Below, one piece after another: positions 1-8,587 of a stretch of DNA of 64,000 bases. The notes below the pieces were generated by a model. That model ran no database searches, was not told where the DNA came from, and saw only the letters and a list, made by a program, of their open reading frames with translations. The translations under genes and the position numbers were made by a program. Source of the DNA: Acetobacter farinalis (lineage in GTDB: Bacteria > Pseudomonadota > Alphaproteobacteria > Acetobacterales > Acetobacteraceae); the NCBI RefSeq assembly GCF_026240015.1, contig NZ_JAPIUX010000005.1:1-64000 (forward strand), in the 5' to 3' direction. Positions within the stretch are counted from its first letter, which is position 1. The number at the start of each line of letters is the position of its first letter.

Positions 1-1632
1 CTGCGGGACGTGCATTTTCATAACGCTGCTATCGGTGAGGCCGGTACCAGCCAACAGCTTGTGCACATTCTCGGGCTGGTCGGACTGGCGGCTCTGGCAA
101 CCGCTATCGTCAATTACATTAATCTGGCAACGGCCCGTGCCGGGATGCGCGCCAAGGATGTTGCAGTACGCAAGATCCTTGGGGCCAGCCGTTTCTCTCT
201 TGTTGTCCGGTTCATGACAGAAGCTGTTCTTCTGGCTCTGGGGGCGGCTGGTCTTGCTCTGACCCTGACTGAGAGTGCCGTGAGGTGGGTCAATGCATTC
301 GGCGGATGGCAAATCCCGTATGAATGGGCGTTTATTCTGCCTGTCACACTGGCTATTGCCGTGCTGGTGGGGAGTGTTGCCGGTCTTTATCCCGCCTTGG
401 CTCTTTCCGCGTTTCGGCCTGTTGAAGTCCTTTCTGCAAGCAGGATGCCCGGAGGCGGCAGGCTGGAGCGCAGGATACGGAACGGGCTTGTGGCGTTGCA
501 ATTCACTTTCGCCATCATTCTGGCCATCTGCACGTTGGTCATGACCCGGCAGGCGACCTTCATCCAGACGCTGGAGCGTGGGATGCCCACACATGGGCTG
601 ATCGTGATCGATGCCTTGAATGATGACAGCCTGAAAACCCGGCAGGCGGCTCTTGTCTCCCGTCTGGCTGAAGTGCCGGGAGTCACCACGGTCTCCCGGT
701 CCGATCTTTATCCCCATCACATGTCTGACCGCGATAATTGGAAGCGGCCAGGCAGCCCTGTCACTTTCGGGCTTCAGTGGGGGTACGCAACGCCGGGTTA
801 TTTCGAGACGATCGGGGCAACGCTCATTGCAGGACGCCTGTTTGATGAGGAGCATGGGCAGGACTACGCTCAGGGAACGTCAACGGCGGAAAATGCCGGA
901 AACGTCATCATTTCGCGTCTGGCCGCGCGCCGCTTTGGCTTTACTTCTGCTGAACAGGCCGTCGGACAGGAGGTGCAGCCTGCGTCCGGAGACGGAAAAT
1001 ATCGCATTATTGGCGTGATTGAAGACATACGCCTTGGTGGCGTTCATGAGCCTCTCGCCCCTTTCCTTCTTTTTGGCACCAAAGCCTCTGTGAATTACGC
1101 CGCCGCGTTGGTGCGTTACTCAGGGGCTACGGAACAGACGGAAATGGCCCGGCTCCGCACGGCATGGGAAGAGGCTGCGCCGGACGTACCGTTTTCCGCC
1201 CAGACTGTTTCTGATATTCTTGCTGAAGATTACCGCGCGGATGCAAACCATAGCGCGCTTTTCAGTATCGGGTCTGCTGTCGCTGTGGCCATTGCCTGTC
1301 TGGGGCTTTATGGCCTGTCAGCCTTCAGCGTCACACGCCGGATGCAGGAAATAAGTATCCGCAAAGTCCTTGGTGCAACCACGCAGGATATTCTTTTTCT
1401 GCTTGTCAGCCAGTTTCTGCGGCCGGTTGTGCTCGCAAATCTTGTCGCATGGCCCGTGGCATGGCTGTTGATGCGGGAGTGGCTTTCCACGTTTGATCAA
1501 AGGATTGCGCTTACACCGCTCCCCTTTCTCACCGTGATGCTCATGGCGCTTGCCATCGCAGCACTTGCGATTTTCAGTCAGGCGTGGCGCGCGGCAAGAA
1601 GCCGGGCAGCGTATCTCTCTTCAAACCTGTAA
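1..1632 (+). CDS. ABC transporter permease, FtsX/MacB type (5' truncated by window)
   Basis: The reading frame is open from base 1, so the true start lies upstream of the window. The protein has a membrane segment followed by the FtsX-family signature around VAVRKILGASR, a second membrane block near residues 100-130, and a long periplasmic domain (about 195-415). A C-terminal membrane block follows, again with an RKVLGAT motif (EISIRKVLGATTQDI). This duplicated FtsX layout is typical of putative ABC-type permeases related to MacB that move lipids, peptides or antibiotics across or out of the inner membrane. No ATPase partner is visible; it is probably upstream. Substrate cannot be told from sequence. 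Confidence 0.85.
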   Translation: MRDVHFHNAAIGEAGTSQQLVHILGLVGLAALATAIVNYINLATARAGMRAKDVAVRKILGASRFSLVVRFMTEAVLLALGAAGLALTLTESAVRWVNAFGGWQIPYEWAFILPVTLAIAVLVGSVAGLYPALALSAFRPVEVLSASRMPGGGRLERRIRNGLVALQFTFAIILAICTLVMTRQATFIQTLERGMPTHGLIVIDALNDDSLKTRQAALVSRLAEVPGVTTVSRSDLYPHHMSDRDNWKRPGSPVTFGLQWGYATPGYFETIGATLIAGRLFDEEHGQDYAQGTSTAENAGNVIISRLAARRFGFTSAEQAVGQEVQPASGDGKYRIIGVIEDIRLGGVHEPLAPFLLFGTKASVNYAAALVRYSGATEQTEMARLRTAWEEAAPDVPFSAQTVSDILAEDYRADANHSALFSIGSAVAVAIACLGLYGLSAFSVTRRMQEISIRKVLGATTQDILFLLVSQFLRPVVLANLVAWPVAWLLMREWLSTFDQRIALTPLPFLTVMLMALAIAALAIFSQAWRAARSRAAYLSSNL

Positions 1633-1990
1633 CGCAGAGGTTCAAAGCCACAGCGCACAAAGCAGAAAACCAAATTCCCTGAGCACACGACATCCGCTGG
1701 CGGCGGGATAACGGGGCAGAGTGTATCCTGTACTCTGTTTATCCTGCCTCCCGGCAGGCGTATGCCCGTGGCTGAGGGCGATAGTTCATAGCTCAGGGGA
1801 CTATGATTCATCAGAAGGAGCGCCTCTGCATGATTATTCAGTGCGTGAGGCTCCGGTTCATGTGGGGTATTCGCATGTTTCCCCCTCACGTTCATTTATG
1901 AAGGTTTTATAAAACACTGTAATTAATTTTCACTTTTTCTATTTTCCGTGCGATGTCATGAGCCTGTTTTTGTATCACAAGGCTTTCCGC
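1633..1990. other. Intergenic stretch before the T3SS locus
   Basis: About 360 bases with no convincing gene. The last 90 bases turn AT-rich (TTATAAAACACTGTAATTAA near 1906-1925), which suits a promoter for the following secreted-protein gene, but no clear -35/-10 pair can be fixed. An alternative ATG at 1958 exists for the next gene. I prefer 1991, because AAGG lies about 8 bases upstream of it. Confidence 0.4.
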
Positions 1991-2830
1991 ATGACTGTTT
2001 CAAATGCACTCGGATCGAACATTTTTGCCGCATTGGAGGATGCTCTTGCCAGCGCCGGGGTTAACCCGAGCGAACTGGCGCAGTTGTTTGGCAGCATGAC
2101 ACAGAGTGGCCCGGTCGCCCCTGGGCCTTCTGGACACTCTCTCGACACCATAGCAGCCCCCGCGGCTGAACCCACACCGCCTCCCGCAGCGTCAGGCAAT
2201 GCCCCTGCTGTGGCGGATCATGCCACCACCACGCCCCCGGCAAGCGTTTCAGCAGGAAGCGGCAGCAATACGGTCACGATTGCCAATACCAGCTCTCATG
2301 ACGAGACCATCGGGGAATTCATGAATGGTGGCTCGACAACAGCGCCTGTTGCAGAAATTACGCTCAAACCCGGTGAAAGTGGCACACTGAGCTACGCCAA
2401 CGGTCAGGGTGGTTATATGGCCGAGGCTGATTCTTCTGGAAAATATCAGTCAACGGCATCCCGTCTGGAATTTTATGCGGATGCAAACGGCATCAATAAT
2501 ACAGACGTCAGCTATATTGATGGCCGAAATGCCGCCATTCAGGTTTCGGACGATCAGGGCAAGACGGCTGGCGATACAAAAAGCATTGCAGGCTCCGCCC
2601 CTGAAGGCACCGTCACGCATGACGCCGCCGGCAACGCAACCGTGGCCGGATGGTATGATGGGTCTACCTCCACCATGCAGGCCGGGGGCGCTTATATGCA
2701 AAATGAACTGGGGACCGGAAACGCCTATATTCACCCCGATGATGACCAGAACCGGGCCAGCGGCACCAACCCGATGACGATGGCACAAGATAAAAGCCAG
2801 CATTATACCGCAGACTTCGGAAATGCCTGA
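1991..2830 (+). CDS. Candidate T3SS-secreted protein with a thaumatin-like flavour
   Basis: This is a protein of about 279 residues with no membrane segment and no Sec signal peptide. Its N-terminus (MTVSNALGSN) resembles the Ser-rich starts of the other small T3SS-locus proteins here. Residues about 40-95 are Pro/Ala/Ser-rich and probably disordered. From about residue 95 it looks like a beta-rich domain: VTIANTSS, then LKPGESGTLSY, RLEFYADANG and DVSYIDGRNAA. These last phrases recall the thaumatin/osmotin fold (RIEFT...DFYDVS.VDG), but the similarity is from memory and weak. It sits next to sctU, convergent with the main operon, so a role as secreted effector or helper is inferred from context. 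Start chosen at 1991 over 1958. Confidence 0.55.
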   Translation: MTVSNALGSNIFAALEDALASAGVNPSELAQLFGSMTQSGPVAPGPSGHSLDTIAAPAAEPTPPPAASGNAPAVADHATTTPPASVSAGSGSNTVTIANTSSHDETIGEFMNGGSTTAPVAEITLKPGESGTLSYANGQGGYMAEADSSGKYQSTASRLEFYADANGINNTDVSYIDGRNAAIQVSDDQGKTAGDTKSIAGSAPEGTVTHDAAGNATVAGWYDGSTSTMQAGGAYMQNELGTGNAYIHPDDDQNRASGTNPMTMAQDKSQHYTADFGNA

Positions 2831-2836
2831 GTTTCT

Positions 2837-2865
2837 CCCCCTGCCCCGGCTTCCGTGGCAGGGGG
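2837..2865. terminator. GC-rich stem-loop between secreted-protein gene and sctU
   Basis: CCCCCTGCC and GGCAGGGGG form a perfect 9-bp stem with an 11-base loop, starting 7 bases after the stop of the secreted-protein gene. The two genes converge here, so it may serve both strands. No long T-tract follows, so a classical intrinsic terminator is only probable. Confidence 0.5.
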
Positions 2866-2963
2866 TGTTCCGGGTGTTCTGAACGCATCTTTGCGTGGCA
2901 CTCCGGCGGAATTCGTGCACAAACCTGCAATCGGGTAATAGAATTTCCGTTTTCTAGCCCGCT

Positions 2964-4007
2964 TTATATGACACCGGCTTTGCGCATACACTGAATGGTT
3001 GTCTGGAACGCATCCTTAGGCAGCAGATTGCCAAGTGGCACGCGGGACGCCAGAAATTTGGTGGACTCATCATCATCCACCATCGGGATGCCCGCGGATT
3101 TCACATCGTCCAGAAATGCTGAAACGGCCCCTTTTGCCGAACGGGCTACAAGGGCTGGCACAAGAACGTCCGGCGGCGCATACTGGAATGCAAGGGCAAT
3201 TTCAGAATTATAAACAACAAAAGTCGCGTGTTTCAGTCCCATGCGCACGTTGCTGCTCATTGCCGCACGCCGTTCCTGCCGCTGGGCCCGTTTGATCAGC
3301 GGATTTCCTTCCGAGTTCTTGTGTTCTTTTTTCTGCTCCGTGCGTGTCATCCGCATTTCCCGCCGGAAGAGCAGGCGCTGAATACCCAGATCGAGACAGC
3401 CCAGAACCAGAAAACAGAAAATTGCTGAAAGCAGCAGTGGCCACACCATAACATGAACAGCATCCGGCACGCAGGTCGGCCCACAGGCAGGCAGATGCAC
3501 CAAAGCCCGCACGTCTGATTTGACAACCAGAACAAGGGTGCAGAGAACGGCAATAAATTTCAGAACGATTTTCAGGCCGTCAATCATATTGCGCAGCGAG
3601 AAAATGCGCTGGAACCCGCTGACAGGATTAATGCGCTCAAATTTGGGTGCCAGAGGCTCGACCGAGAAAACCAGCCCGCCATTTCCCACCAGTGCTGCAA
3701 GAACAACGGTAGAAAAGAGCAAAGCCAGCAAAGGCAGAACAAATCCGATAAACAAGGCGGTCAATCGCTGGAGAACCAGCGGCAGGGCAACCTCCAGCGG
3801 CTTTTCGGCCAGAAGCGCTGTGTCAGACAGAACGGCTCCGAGTTGGGCAAACAGGTCCGCGCTGCGCAAGGCCACATAGAAAATCGCCGTGACCGTTGCA
3901 ATCGCACCGACAAAATCCTTACTGTTGGCTACCTGCCCTTTTCTGCGGGCCTCCCGCAGTTTTTTGGCCGAAGCAGGAAGTTCCTTGCTTTCACTTGTGT
4001 CACTCAT
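2964..4007 (-). CDS. sctU: T3SS export apparatus switch protein SctU (RhcU/YscU/FlhB family), lacking NPTH
   Basis: This 347-residue inner-membrane protein is the substrate-specificity switch of the export gate. It has an N-terminal ES.ELPASAKKLREARRKGQVANSKD signature, four membrane segments (about 32-50, 85-115, 145-162, 185-210) and the cytoplasmic linker KKEHKNSEGNPLIKR. In the family, a conserved Asn-Pro-Thr-His loop then self-cleaves. Here the matching stretch reads VVYNSEIALAF (residues 264-274), so Pro-Thr-His is gone and the loop is one residue shorter. The frame is intact on both sides and the rest of the C-domain (ALVARSAKG, LARALLP-like region) continues. It is the last gene of the sctI-to-sctU operon and overlaps sctT by 4 bases. 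Confidence 0.93.
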   Translation of the reverse strand: MSDTSESKELPASAKKLREARRKGQVANSKDFVGAIATVTAIFYVALRSADLFAQLGAVLSDTALLAEKPLEVALPLVLQRLTALFIGFVLPLLALLFSTVVLAALVGNGGLVFSVEPLAPKFERINPVSGFQRIFSLRNMIDGLKIVLKFIAVLCTLVLVVKSDVRALVHLPACGPTCVPDAVHVMVWPLLLSAIFCFLVLGCLDLGIQRLLFRREMRMTRTEQKKEHKNSEGNPLIKRAQRQERRAAMSSNVRMGLKHATFVVYNSEIALAFQYAPPDVLVPALVARSAKGAVSAFLDDVKSAGIPMVDDDESTKFLASRVPLGNLLPKDAFQTTIQCMRKAGVI

Positions 4008-4834
4008 GCGGCGTGCTGCCCGACCATCAGCTTCAGGGCATCAAAAAAGGCTGGCATCCGGGCAATATCCTGCCGGACAAAAAGACACAGATAAGAGGTA
4101 TAAAGGGTCAGGACGAAAAAGAAGACAATATTGCGCGCGCCCATTGCGTGGTCATCCACACGCAGGGAGGGAGCGGCCCGGCTGACAATACTCAGGGCGA
4201 TATCTGAAAGCAGCATGGCCAGCAGCATGGGCAGGGCCAGGCTGAGGGCAGAGACCAGCATGTCATCCAGCAAGCCCAGCACCAGCACCGGAAACTGCCG
4301 TGAAAAGTCCGGCAGGCCCGAGAGCGGCCCCCAGATGGTCCAGCTCTGGTAAAGGCTGTCCAGCATCATCTGCAAGCCGCCAGAGGCCGCGAAATAGGTA
4401 ATACCGAGCAGCAAAAGGAATGTACCGGTTATGGAGACATCCTCAAACCCGGCCGGATCATTAATCCGCCCCTGTGTCGCGCCGCGCTGCAAATCAAGAA
4501 CGTCTCCGGCCACATCCAGCATCCAGAACGGCATACCCAGCAAAAGCCCGAGCACGCAGCCCAGCGCCCCTTCCTTCATGCCCAGCACCATCAGGCTTAT
4601 GCCTGTTTGTGGCGTCTGGTTCAGGAGTGCGGCAATCATGGGCACGGCGGGAAGCGCCAGCACCAGCGCCATGGCCCCGCGTAACAGGCCGGTAATCTGG
4701 AAACGGGAGAATGCCGGATGAATGGCCAGCAGCCCCATGGGGCGCGCCATGGCAAAGCCCAGCGCCAGCAGCCAGTGCTGAAGCTGCCCCAGAATCTCCA
4801 GCAGAAGCGGGACACTGGATGGTGGTGCGCTCAT
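4004..4834 (-). CDS. sctT: T3SS export apparatus protein SctT (RhcT/YscT/FliR family)
   Basis: This 276-residue, strongly hydrophobic protein has about six membrane segments. The phrases MARPMGLLAIHPAFSRF, LLGMPFWMLDVAGDVLDLQRGA and the Asp/Pro-containing loop after it match the SctT/FliR family. It assembles with SctR and SctS into the helical export gate inside the basal body. It follows sctS with a 7-base gap and overlaps sctU by 4 bases, indicating translational coupling. Confidence 0.93.
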   Translation of the reverse strand: MSAPPSSVPLLLEILGQLQHWLLALGFAMARPMGLLAIHPAFSRFQITGLLRGAMALVLALPAVPMIAALLNQTPQTGISLMVLGMKEGALGCVLGLLLGMPFWMLDVAGDVLDLQRGATQGRINDPAGFEDVSITGTFLLLLGITYFAASGGLQMMLDSLYQSWTIWGPLSGLPDFSRQFPVLVLGLLDDMLVSALSLALPMLLAMLLSDIALSIVSRAAPSLRVDDHAMGARNIVFFFVLTLYTSYLCLFVRQDIARMPAFFDALKLMVGQHAA

Positions 4835-4841
4835 CGCCAGC

Positions 4842-5108
4842 CTACCGTGTCAGGGTCGGAAAGGAGTCAAACACCTCGGCTGCCTCACGCTCCAGCGGCA
4901 CGGCAAGCAGGGAGCCCCCGAACAGAAGCAGCAGAATGACCGTCAGCAATTTGAAGGTCATGGGCAGGGACTGGTCCTGCACCTGTGTCACAGCCTGTAA
5001 AATCCCCACAACAAGCCCTACCGCCATCGCGGCCAGCAAGGGCAGAAGCGCCAGATACAGAACCAGAGAAAGTGTGGACTGGAAGTGGAAAACCAGCTGT
5101 TCAGACAT
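4842..5108 (-). CDS. sctS: T3SS export apparatus protein SctS (RhcS/FliQ family)
   Basis: This is a protein of 88 residues, the usual size for SctS/FliQ. Two membrane helices (about 14-38 and 50-72) flank the conserved GLVVGILQAVTQVQDQSLPMTFK hairpin. That hairpin carries the family's ILQA.TQ.Q...L.F.PK pattern. Four to five copies with SctR5 and SctT form the export gate. It lies between sctR and sctT with gaps of about 9 and 7 bases. Confidence 0.94.
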   Translation of the reverse strand: MSEQLVFHFQSTLSLVLYLALLPLLAAMAVGLVVGILQAVTQVQDQSLPMTFKLLTVILLLLFGGSLLAVPLEREAAEVFDSFPTLTR

Positions 5109-5117
5109 GATGCGCCG

Positions 5118-5777
5118 TCATGTTGCGTAGCTCAGGACCAGGCCGTGAATAAGCCGTGTCCAGCCCGTAATGGCCACAAACAGAAACAGCTTGAGCGGCA
5201 CGCCAATGGTGGAGGGAGAAACGGACGACATCCCCATGGCCATGAGAACGGCCGTCACCACCAGATCAATGGCAATAAAGGGTAGATAGAGCAGAAAGCC
5301 GATTTCAAAAGCCCGCTGAAGCTCGGAAAGCAGGAAGGATGGCAGAACGATCAGCAGATCATCCGGGGCGGCTTTCAGGCCGGATGCAGGTCCCCACACA
5401 CGCATGGTCGCATTGGTGAAAAATTCGCGCTCTCCGGGGCTGGTGAAGCGGAGCATAAAGGCTTTTACAGGCTGCTCCGCCCGTCGTGCCGCTGCCATCA
5501 TGTCCGAAAGCGTCATGTGGTCTACGGGTGTTGTCACCGCTGCCGCGTAGGCGCTCATCACCACAGGGGCCATCACATAGATGCTCAGGAGCAGGGCAAT
5601 GCCATACAGCACGATATTTGGCGGTGTTTGCTGAATACCCAGCGCATTGCGAAGCAGAAACAACACAACGGCAATCTTGATAAAGCTTGTCATGGTGACA
5701 GCCGCAAACGTTACAAAACCGAGTGCGGTAATGCCGACAAGAACGGCTGAAATGTCAGGGGTGACGAGACTATTCAC
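5118..5777 (-). CDS. sctR: T3SS export apparatus protein SctR (RhcR/FliP family)
   Basis: This 219-residue protein has membrane segments near residues 12-45, 55-75, 160-180 and 190-212. Diagnostic stretches are SFIKIAVVLFLLRNALGIQQTPPN, LLIVLPSFLLSELQRAFEIGFLLYLPFIAIDLVV and ISPSTIGVPLKL-like MGMSSVSPSTIGVPLKLFLFV, all classical for FliP/SctR. It forms the pentameric ring of the export gate. It overlaps the end of sctQ by 8 bases. Confidence 0.95.
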   Translation of the reverse strand: MNSLVTPDISAVLVGITALGFVTFAAVTMTSFIKIAVVLFLLRNALGIQQTPPNIVLYGIALLLSIYVMAPVVMSAYAAAVTTPVDHMTLSDMMAAARRAEQPVKAFMLRFTSPGEREFFTNATMRVWGPASGLKAAPDDLLIVLPSFLLSELQRAFEIGFLLYLPFIAIDLVVTAVLMAMGMSSVSPSTIGVPLKLFLFVAITGWTRLIHGLVLSYAT

Positions 5778-6777
5778 GCCCGAAAATCCTCACCACACGC
5801 ACTCCGGCAGCCCCTTCAACATCCACCAGTTCACCCGTGCCGATCTGGCGGCCGCCGACACAGAGCCGGATGGGCGTTTTAACGGGGGCAGGCAGCGCGA
5901 GAACACTGCCCGGCCCAAGTGCGCGCAGTTCTGCCAGCGTGATGGTCTGCTGGCCCATTTCAAAACTGATCGTGACAGGAAGCTCCATGTCTGATGTCAC
6001 GTCATCTGTCGCGGTCTGCATGCCGTTCGGGGTCCTGTTCTTGTCTGGTTCGTCCACCGGCCCCTCCTTTTTTTCCGGGTATGTCATGCCGCTTTCCAGA
6101 ACCCAGCCTTTAGCCTCGTCCCACTGCGCCCGGGCCTGCCCATGGTTTTCAACAACCAGCGCAGCCCGTGCCGGGCTACCCTCTTCAAACAGCACGACAT
6201 CACCAGAATGAAGGCTGGATAAAACGGCCAGCGGCAGCGTTGTTTTTCCAATACGCAAGGCTGTTCTGACAAAAACCGCGTGCTCAGGGAGCGGTGCCAG
6301 CGGCCAGAGGTCTACAAGCGCAACCAGAAGCGCGCGAGGGGCCTGCAAGGCCACAGGCCAGCTTTGTCCGTGGGCTTCCAGAACGGCATAGCGGGCATCT
6401 CCGGGCGGTAAGGCCTGCCCCATTCTGAGAAACCGGATTTCGGTGGCCAGCGCCCGCTCCAGCCGGGCAAAGCATGCCTCAACAGCCAGAATACTGAAAA
6501 GAGCCTGCATTTCAGGCGTCAGGCTGCTTTCAGTTCCTCCTTCCTGCGCAGCGAGAACGGCCAGAAGCGGTTGTGCTGCGAACATCCTGAAGGGCTCATT
6601 GCCCATGCGCCCCTCGTAACAGACCCATGGCCCTTCCCATGGCTGGATGCGATCGTGCAGAACAAGCGCCTCTCCCAGCCGCAGGGAAACACGCGGTGCT
6701 CTGCTGCCTGTCTGCTGCCTGCTTTCCTCCCGGCTGACGGTTTCCGGCACATAGCGCGTCACGGCTGTCTCTTTCAT
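5770..6777 (-). CDS. sctQ: T3SS cytoplasmic ring (sorting platform) protein SctQ (RhcQ/FliN-FliM like)
   Basis: This 335-residue protein has a poorly conserved N-terminal half. Two SpoA-like regions follow, the clearest being the C-terminal one (about 268-333: VTISFEMGQQTITLAELRAL, GSVLALPAP, IRLCVGGRQIGTGELVDVEG, GVRVVRIF). This matches the surface presentation (SpoA) domain of SctQ/FliN, which builds the sorting platform below the export gate. It is followed by sctR and overlaps sctO by 4 bases. An internal start giving a separate C-terminal SctQ-C product is possible but not shown. Confidence 0.88.
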   Translation of the reverse strand: MKETAVTRYVPETVSREESRQQTGSRAPRVSLRLGEALVLHDRIQPWEGPWVCYEGRMGNEPFRMFAAQPLLAVLAAQEGGTESSLTPEMQALFSILAVEACFARLERALATEIRFLRMGQALPPGDARYAVLEAHGQSWPVALQAPRALLVALVDLWPLAPLPEHAVFVRTALRIGKTTLPLAVLSSLHSGDVVLFEEGSPARAALVVENHGQARAQWDEAKGWVLESGMTYPEKKEGPVDEPDKNRTPNGMQTATDDVTSDMELPVTISFEMGQQTITLAELRALGPGSVLALPAPVKTPIRLCVGGRQIGTGELVDVEGAAGVRVVRIFGRE

Positions 6778-7289
6778 ACCGGATCATCCACGTTGCGATG
6801 AACAAACAGCATGTGCGCTTGCTGATCGCGCATCATGTCCTCTCGCAAACGCTCATGTTTTTTATACGCACGCGTCAGCCTGAGTTTCAGCGCATCCCTG
6901 CGGGCCGTGGCGTTTCGGACAGAAACGGCTTCCTGCTCAGCCTTTTTCAAAGCGCCCTGCGCCTGCCGGGCGGCCTGTTGCGCTTTGCTCTGATTCACCC
7001 TGTGGTCTTCAACAGAGGCAAGTCCTGCCTGATCTTCTGCCCGCAAAGTCCGCACTGTGGCCTCGCTCAGCTCCAGCCCCACACACCCCTGCCAGCGCTG
7101 GTGGCGGGCTCTGGTCTGCTCAAGCACATCCTGTTCATACGCGGCAGCCGCATTCGTGACATCCTGCCGCGCCTGCATGACCTGCATACGGGCCGCCGCA
7201 ACCTGACGGCTGGCCTGTTCTTCCCGGAATGTCTGGATGCGGGCCAGCACTGTAACCTGCCTGAGCCTCAAACGATCTGATTCAGCCAT
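6774..7289 (-). CDS. sctO: T3SS stalk protein SctO (Y4yJ/YscO/FliJ-like)
   Basis: This 171-residue protein is almost entirely helical and charged, with heptad-like Ala/Gln/Glu/Arg runs and no membrane segment. SctO and FliJ are short antiparallel coiled coils that plug into the SctN ATPase ring. Sequence conservation in this family is low, so the call rests on size, coiled-coil character and exact position between sctN and sctQ, as y4yJ lies in rhizobial T3SS operons. It overlaps sctN by 22 bases. Confidence 0.75.
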   Translation of the reverse strand: MAESDRLRLRQVTVLARIQTFREEQASRQVAAARMQVMQARQDVTNAAAAYEQDVLEQTRARHQRWQGCVGLELSEATVRTLRAEDQAGLASVEDHRVNQSKAQQAARQAQGALKKAEQEAVSVRNATARRDALKLRLTRAYKKHERLREDMMRDQQAHMLFVHRNVDDPV

Positions 7290-8587
7290 GTCACCACTCT
7301 GGCAAACGGCGTGATGTCCCGTTCGTCCTGTTTCAGAAACGTCCTGATTTCACCCATTTTCGCCAAAGCTTCATCCGCCTGCGGGTCACTCCCTGACTTG
7401 TATTCTCCAACCTCAACCAGAAAACGCACTTCTTCATACCGATGCAGCAGCGCCCTTAACCGGGATGCTTTTTCGCAATGGAGAGCATCCGCCACCACAT
7501 TCATCAGGCGGCTCCGGCTGGTCATCACATCAATGGCGGGATAATGCCCGGAGGCCGCCAGCGTGGGAGAAAGAAGAATGTGCCCGTCCAGAATACTGCG
7601 CATTTCTTCCGCAACCGGGTCTCCCTCCCCTTCCACCAGAACGGTGTAGAAAGCCGTGATCATTCCGGGGCCTTTCCGCTCATCCCCCGGCCCGGCGCGT
7701 TCCAGAAGGCGTGGAAGTTCCGCCATGACGGAAGGCGGAAAGCCGCCCCGCCCCGGCACTTCCCCCGCCGCCAGCCCCACCTCGCGCAGAGCCCGGGCAT
7801 GGCGGGTCATGCTATCCACCACCAGCAGGACATGGTTGCCCTGATCCCGAAACCACTCGGCAATGGTGGTAGCGCTCATCGCGGCCCTCACACGCTCCAG
7901 CGGCGGGCGATCGGATGTGGCGACAACAAGCACCGTGCGCGCCCGTGTCTGCGGGTCCATCTGGTGTTCCAGAAAATCCCGCACCTCACGCCCACGCTCA
8001 CCCACCAGCGCCACAACGACAACATCCGCACTGGTTCCGCGCACAAGCTGCCCGAGCAGCGTGGATTTGCCGCCGCCTGCCTCACCGAAAATACCAACAC
8101 GCTGACCTTTGCCGCATGTCAGCAGGCCATCAATCACGCGCAGCCCCGTTGCGACAGGCTCGGTCACCCGGTGCCGAAACAGGGCGGAAGGCGGTGCCTC
8201 CGCGCACGGGCGTTCCTCACACTCCGGCAGGCTTTCACCGTTAAGCGGGTGGCCGAAGCCGTCCAGAACCTGCCCCAGCAAACACTCTCCCACTGGCACC
8301 TTCAGCGCCCCGCCTGTCCGGTAGACAAGGCATCCGGGCACAATGCCCTGCATGCTGCCAATAGGTGCGAGCCGAACAACCGGCCCTTCAAACCCGACGA
8401 CTTCAGCCAGAAGCTCCGCATCCTGCAAAATAATACGGCAGCATTCACCCAAACCCGCACCATCCACCCGTGCGGAAACCAACCCGCCGGAAACGCGCAA
8501 AACCCGACCCAACACCGGCCGTGGTGAGGCTGCCTGAAGCCGCTGTGCAAAAGCGCCAAGATCCGTCACGCAGCCGTACCTTGCCAT
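7268..8587 (-). CDS. sctN: T3SS ATPase SctN (RhcN/YscN/FliI family)
   Basis: This 439-residue ATPase resembles the F1 beta subunit. Walker A is GEAGGGKST at residues 168-176. A Walker B-type VLLVVDSMTRHARALREVGLAAGE and the family stretch GRGGFPPSVMAELPRLLERAG follow. Near the C-terminus come GHILLSPTLAASGHYPAIDVMTSRSRLM, a hallmark of secretion ATPases. It unfolds and releases substrates from chaperones at the cytoplasmic face. Coupled to sctL by a 22-base overlap. Confidence 0.97.
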   Translation of the reverse strand: MARYGCVTDLGAFAQRLQAASPRPVLGRVLRVSGGLVSARVDGAGLGECCRIILQDAELLAEVVGFEGPVVRLAPIGSMQGIVPGCLVYRTGGALKVPVGECLLGQVLDGFGHPLNGESLPECEERPCAEAPPSALFRHRVTEPVATGLRVIDGLLTCGKGQRVGIFGEAGGGKSTLLGQLVRGTSADVVVVALVGERGREVRDFLEHQMDPQTRARTVLVVATSDRPPLERVRAAMSATTIAEWFRDQGNHVLLVVDSMTRHARALREVGLAAGEVPGRGGFPPSVMAELPRLLERAGPGDERKGPGMITAFYTVLVEGEGDPVAEEMRSILDGHILLSPTLAASGHYPAIDVMTSRSRLMNVVADALHCEKASRLRALLHRYEEVRFLVEVGEYKSGSDPQADEALAKMGEIRTFLKQDERDITPFARVVTWLNQIV

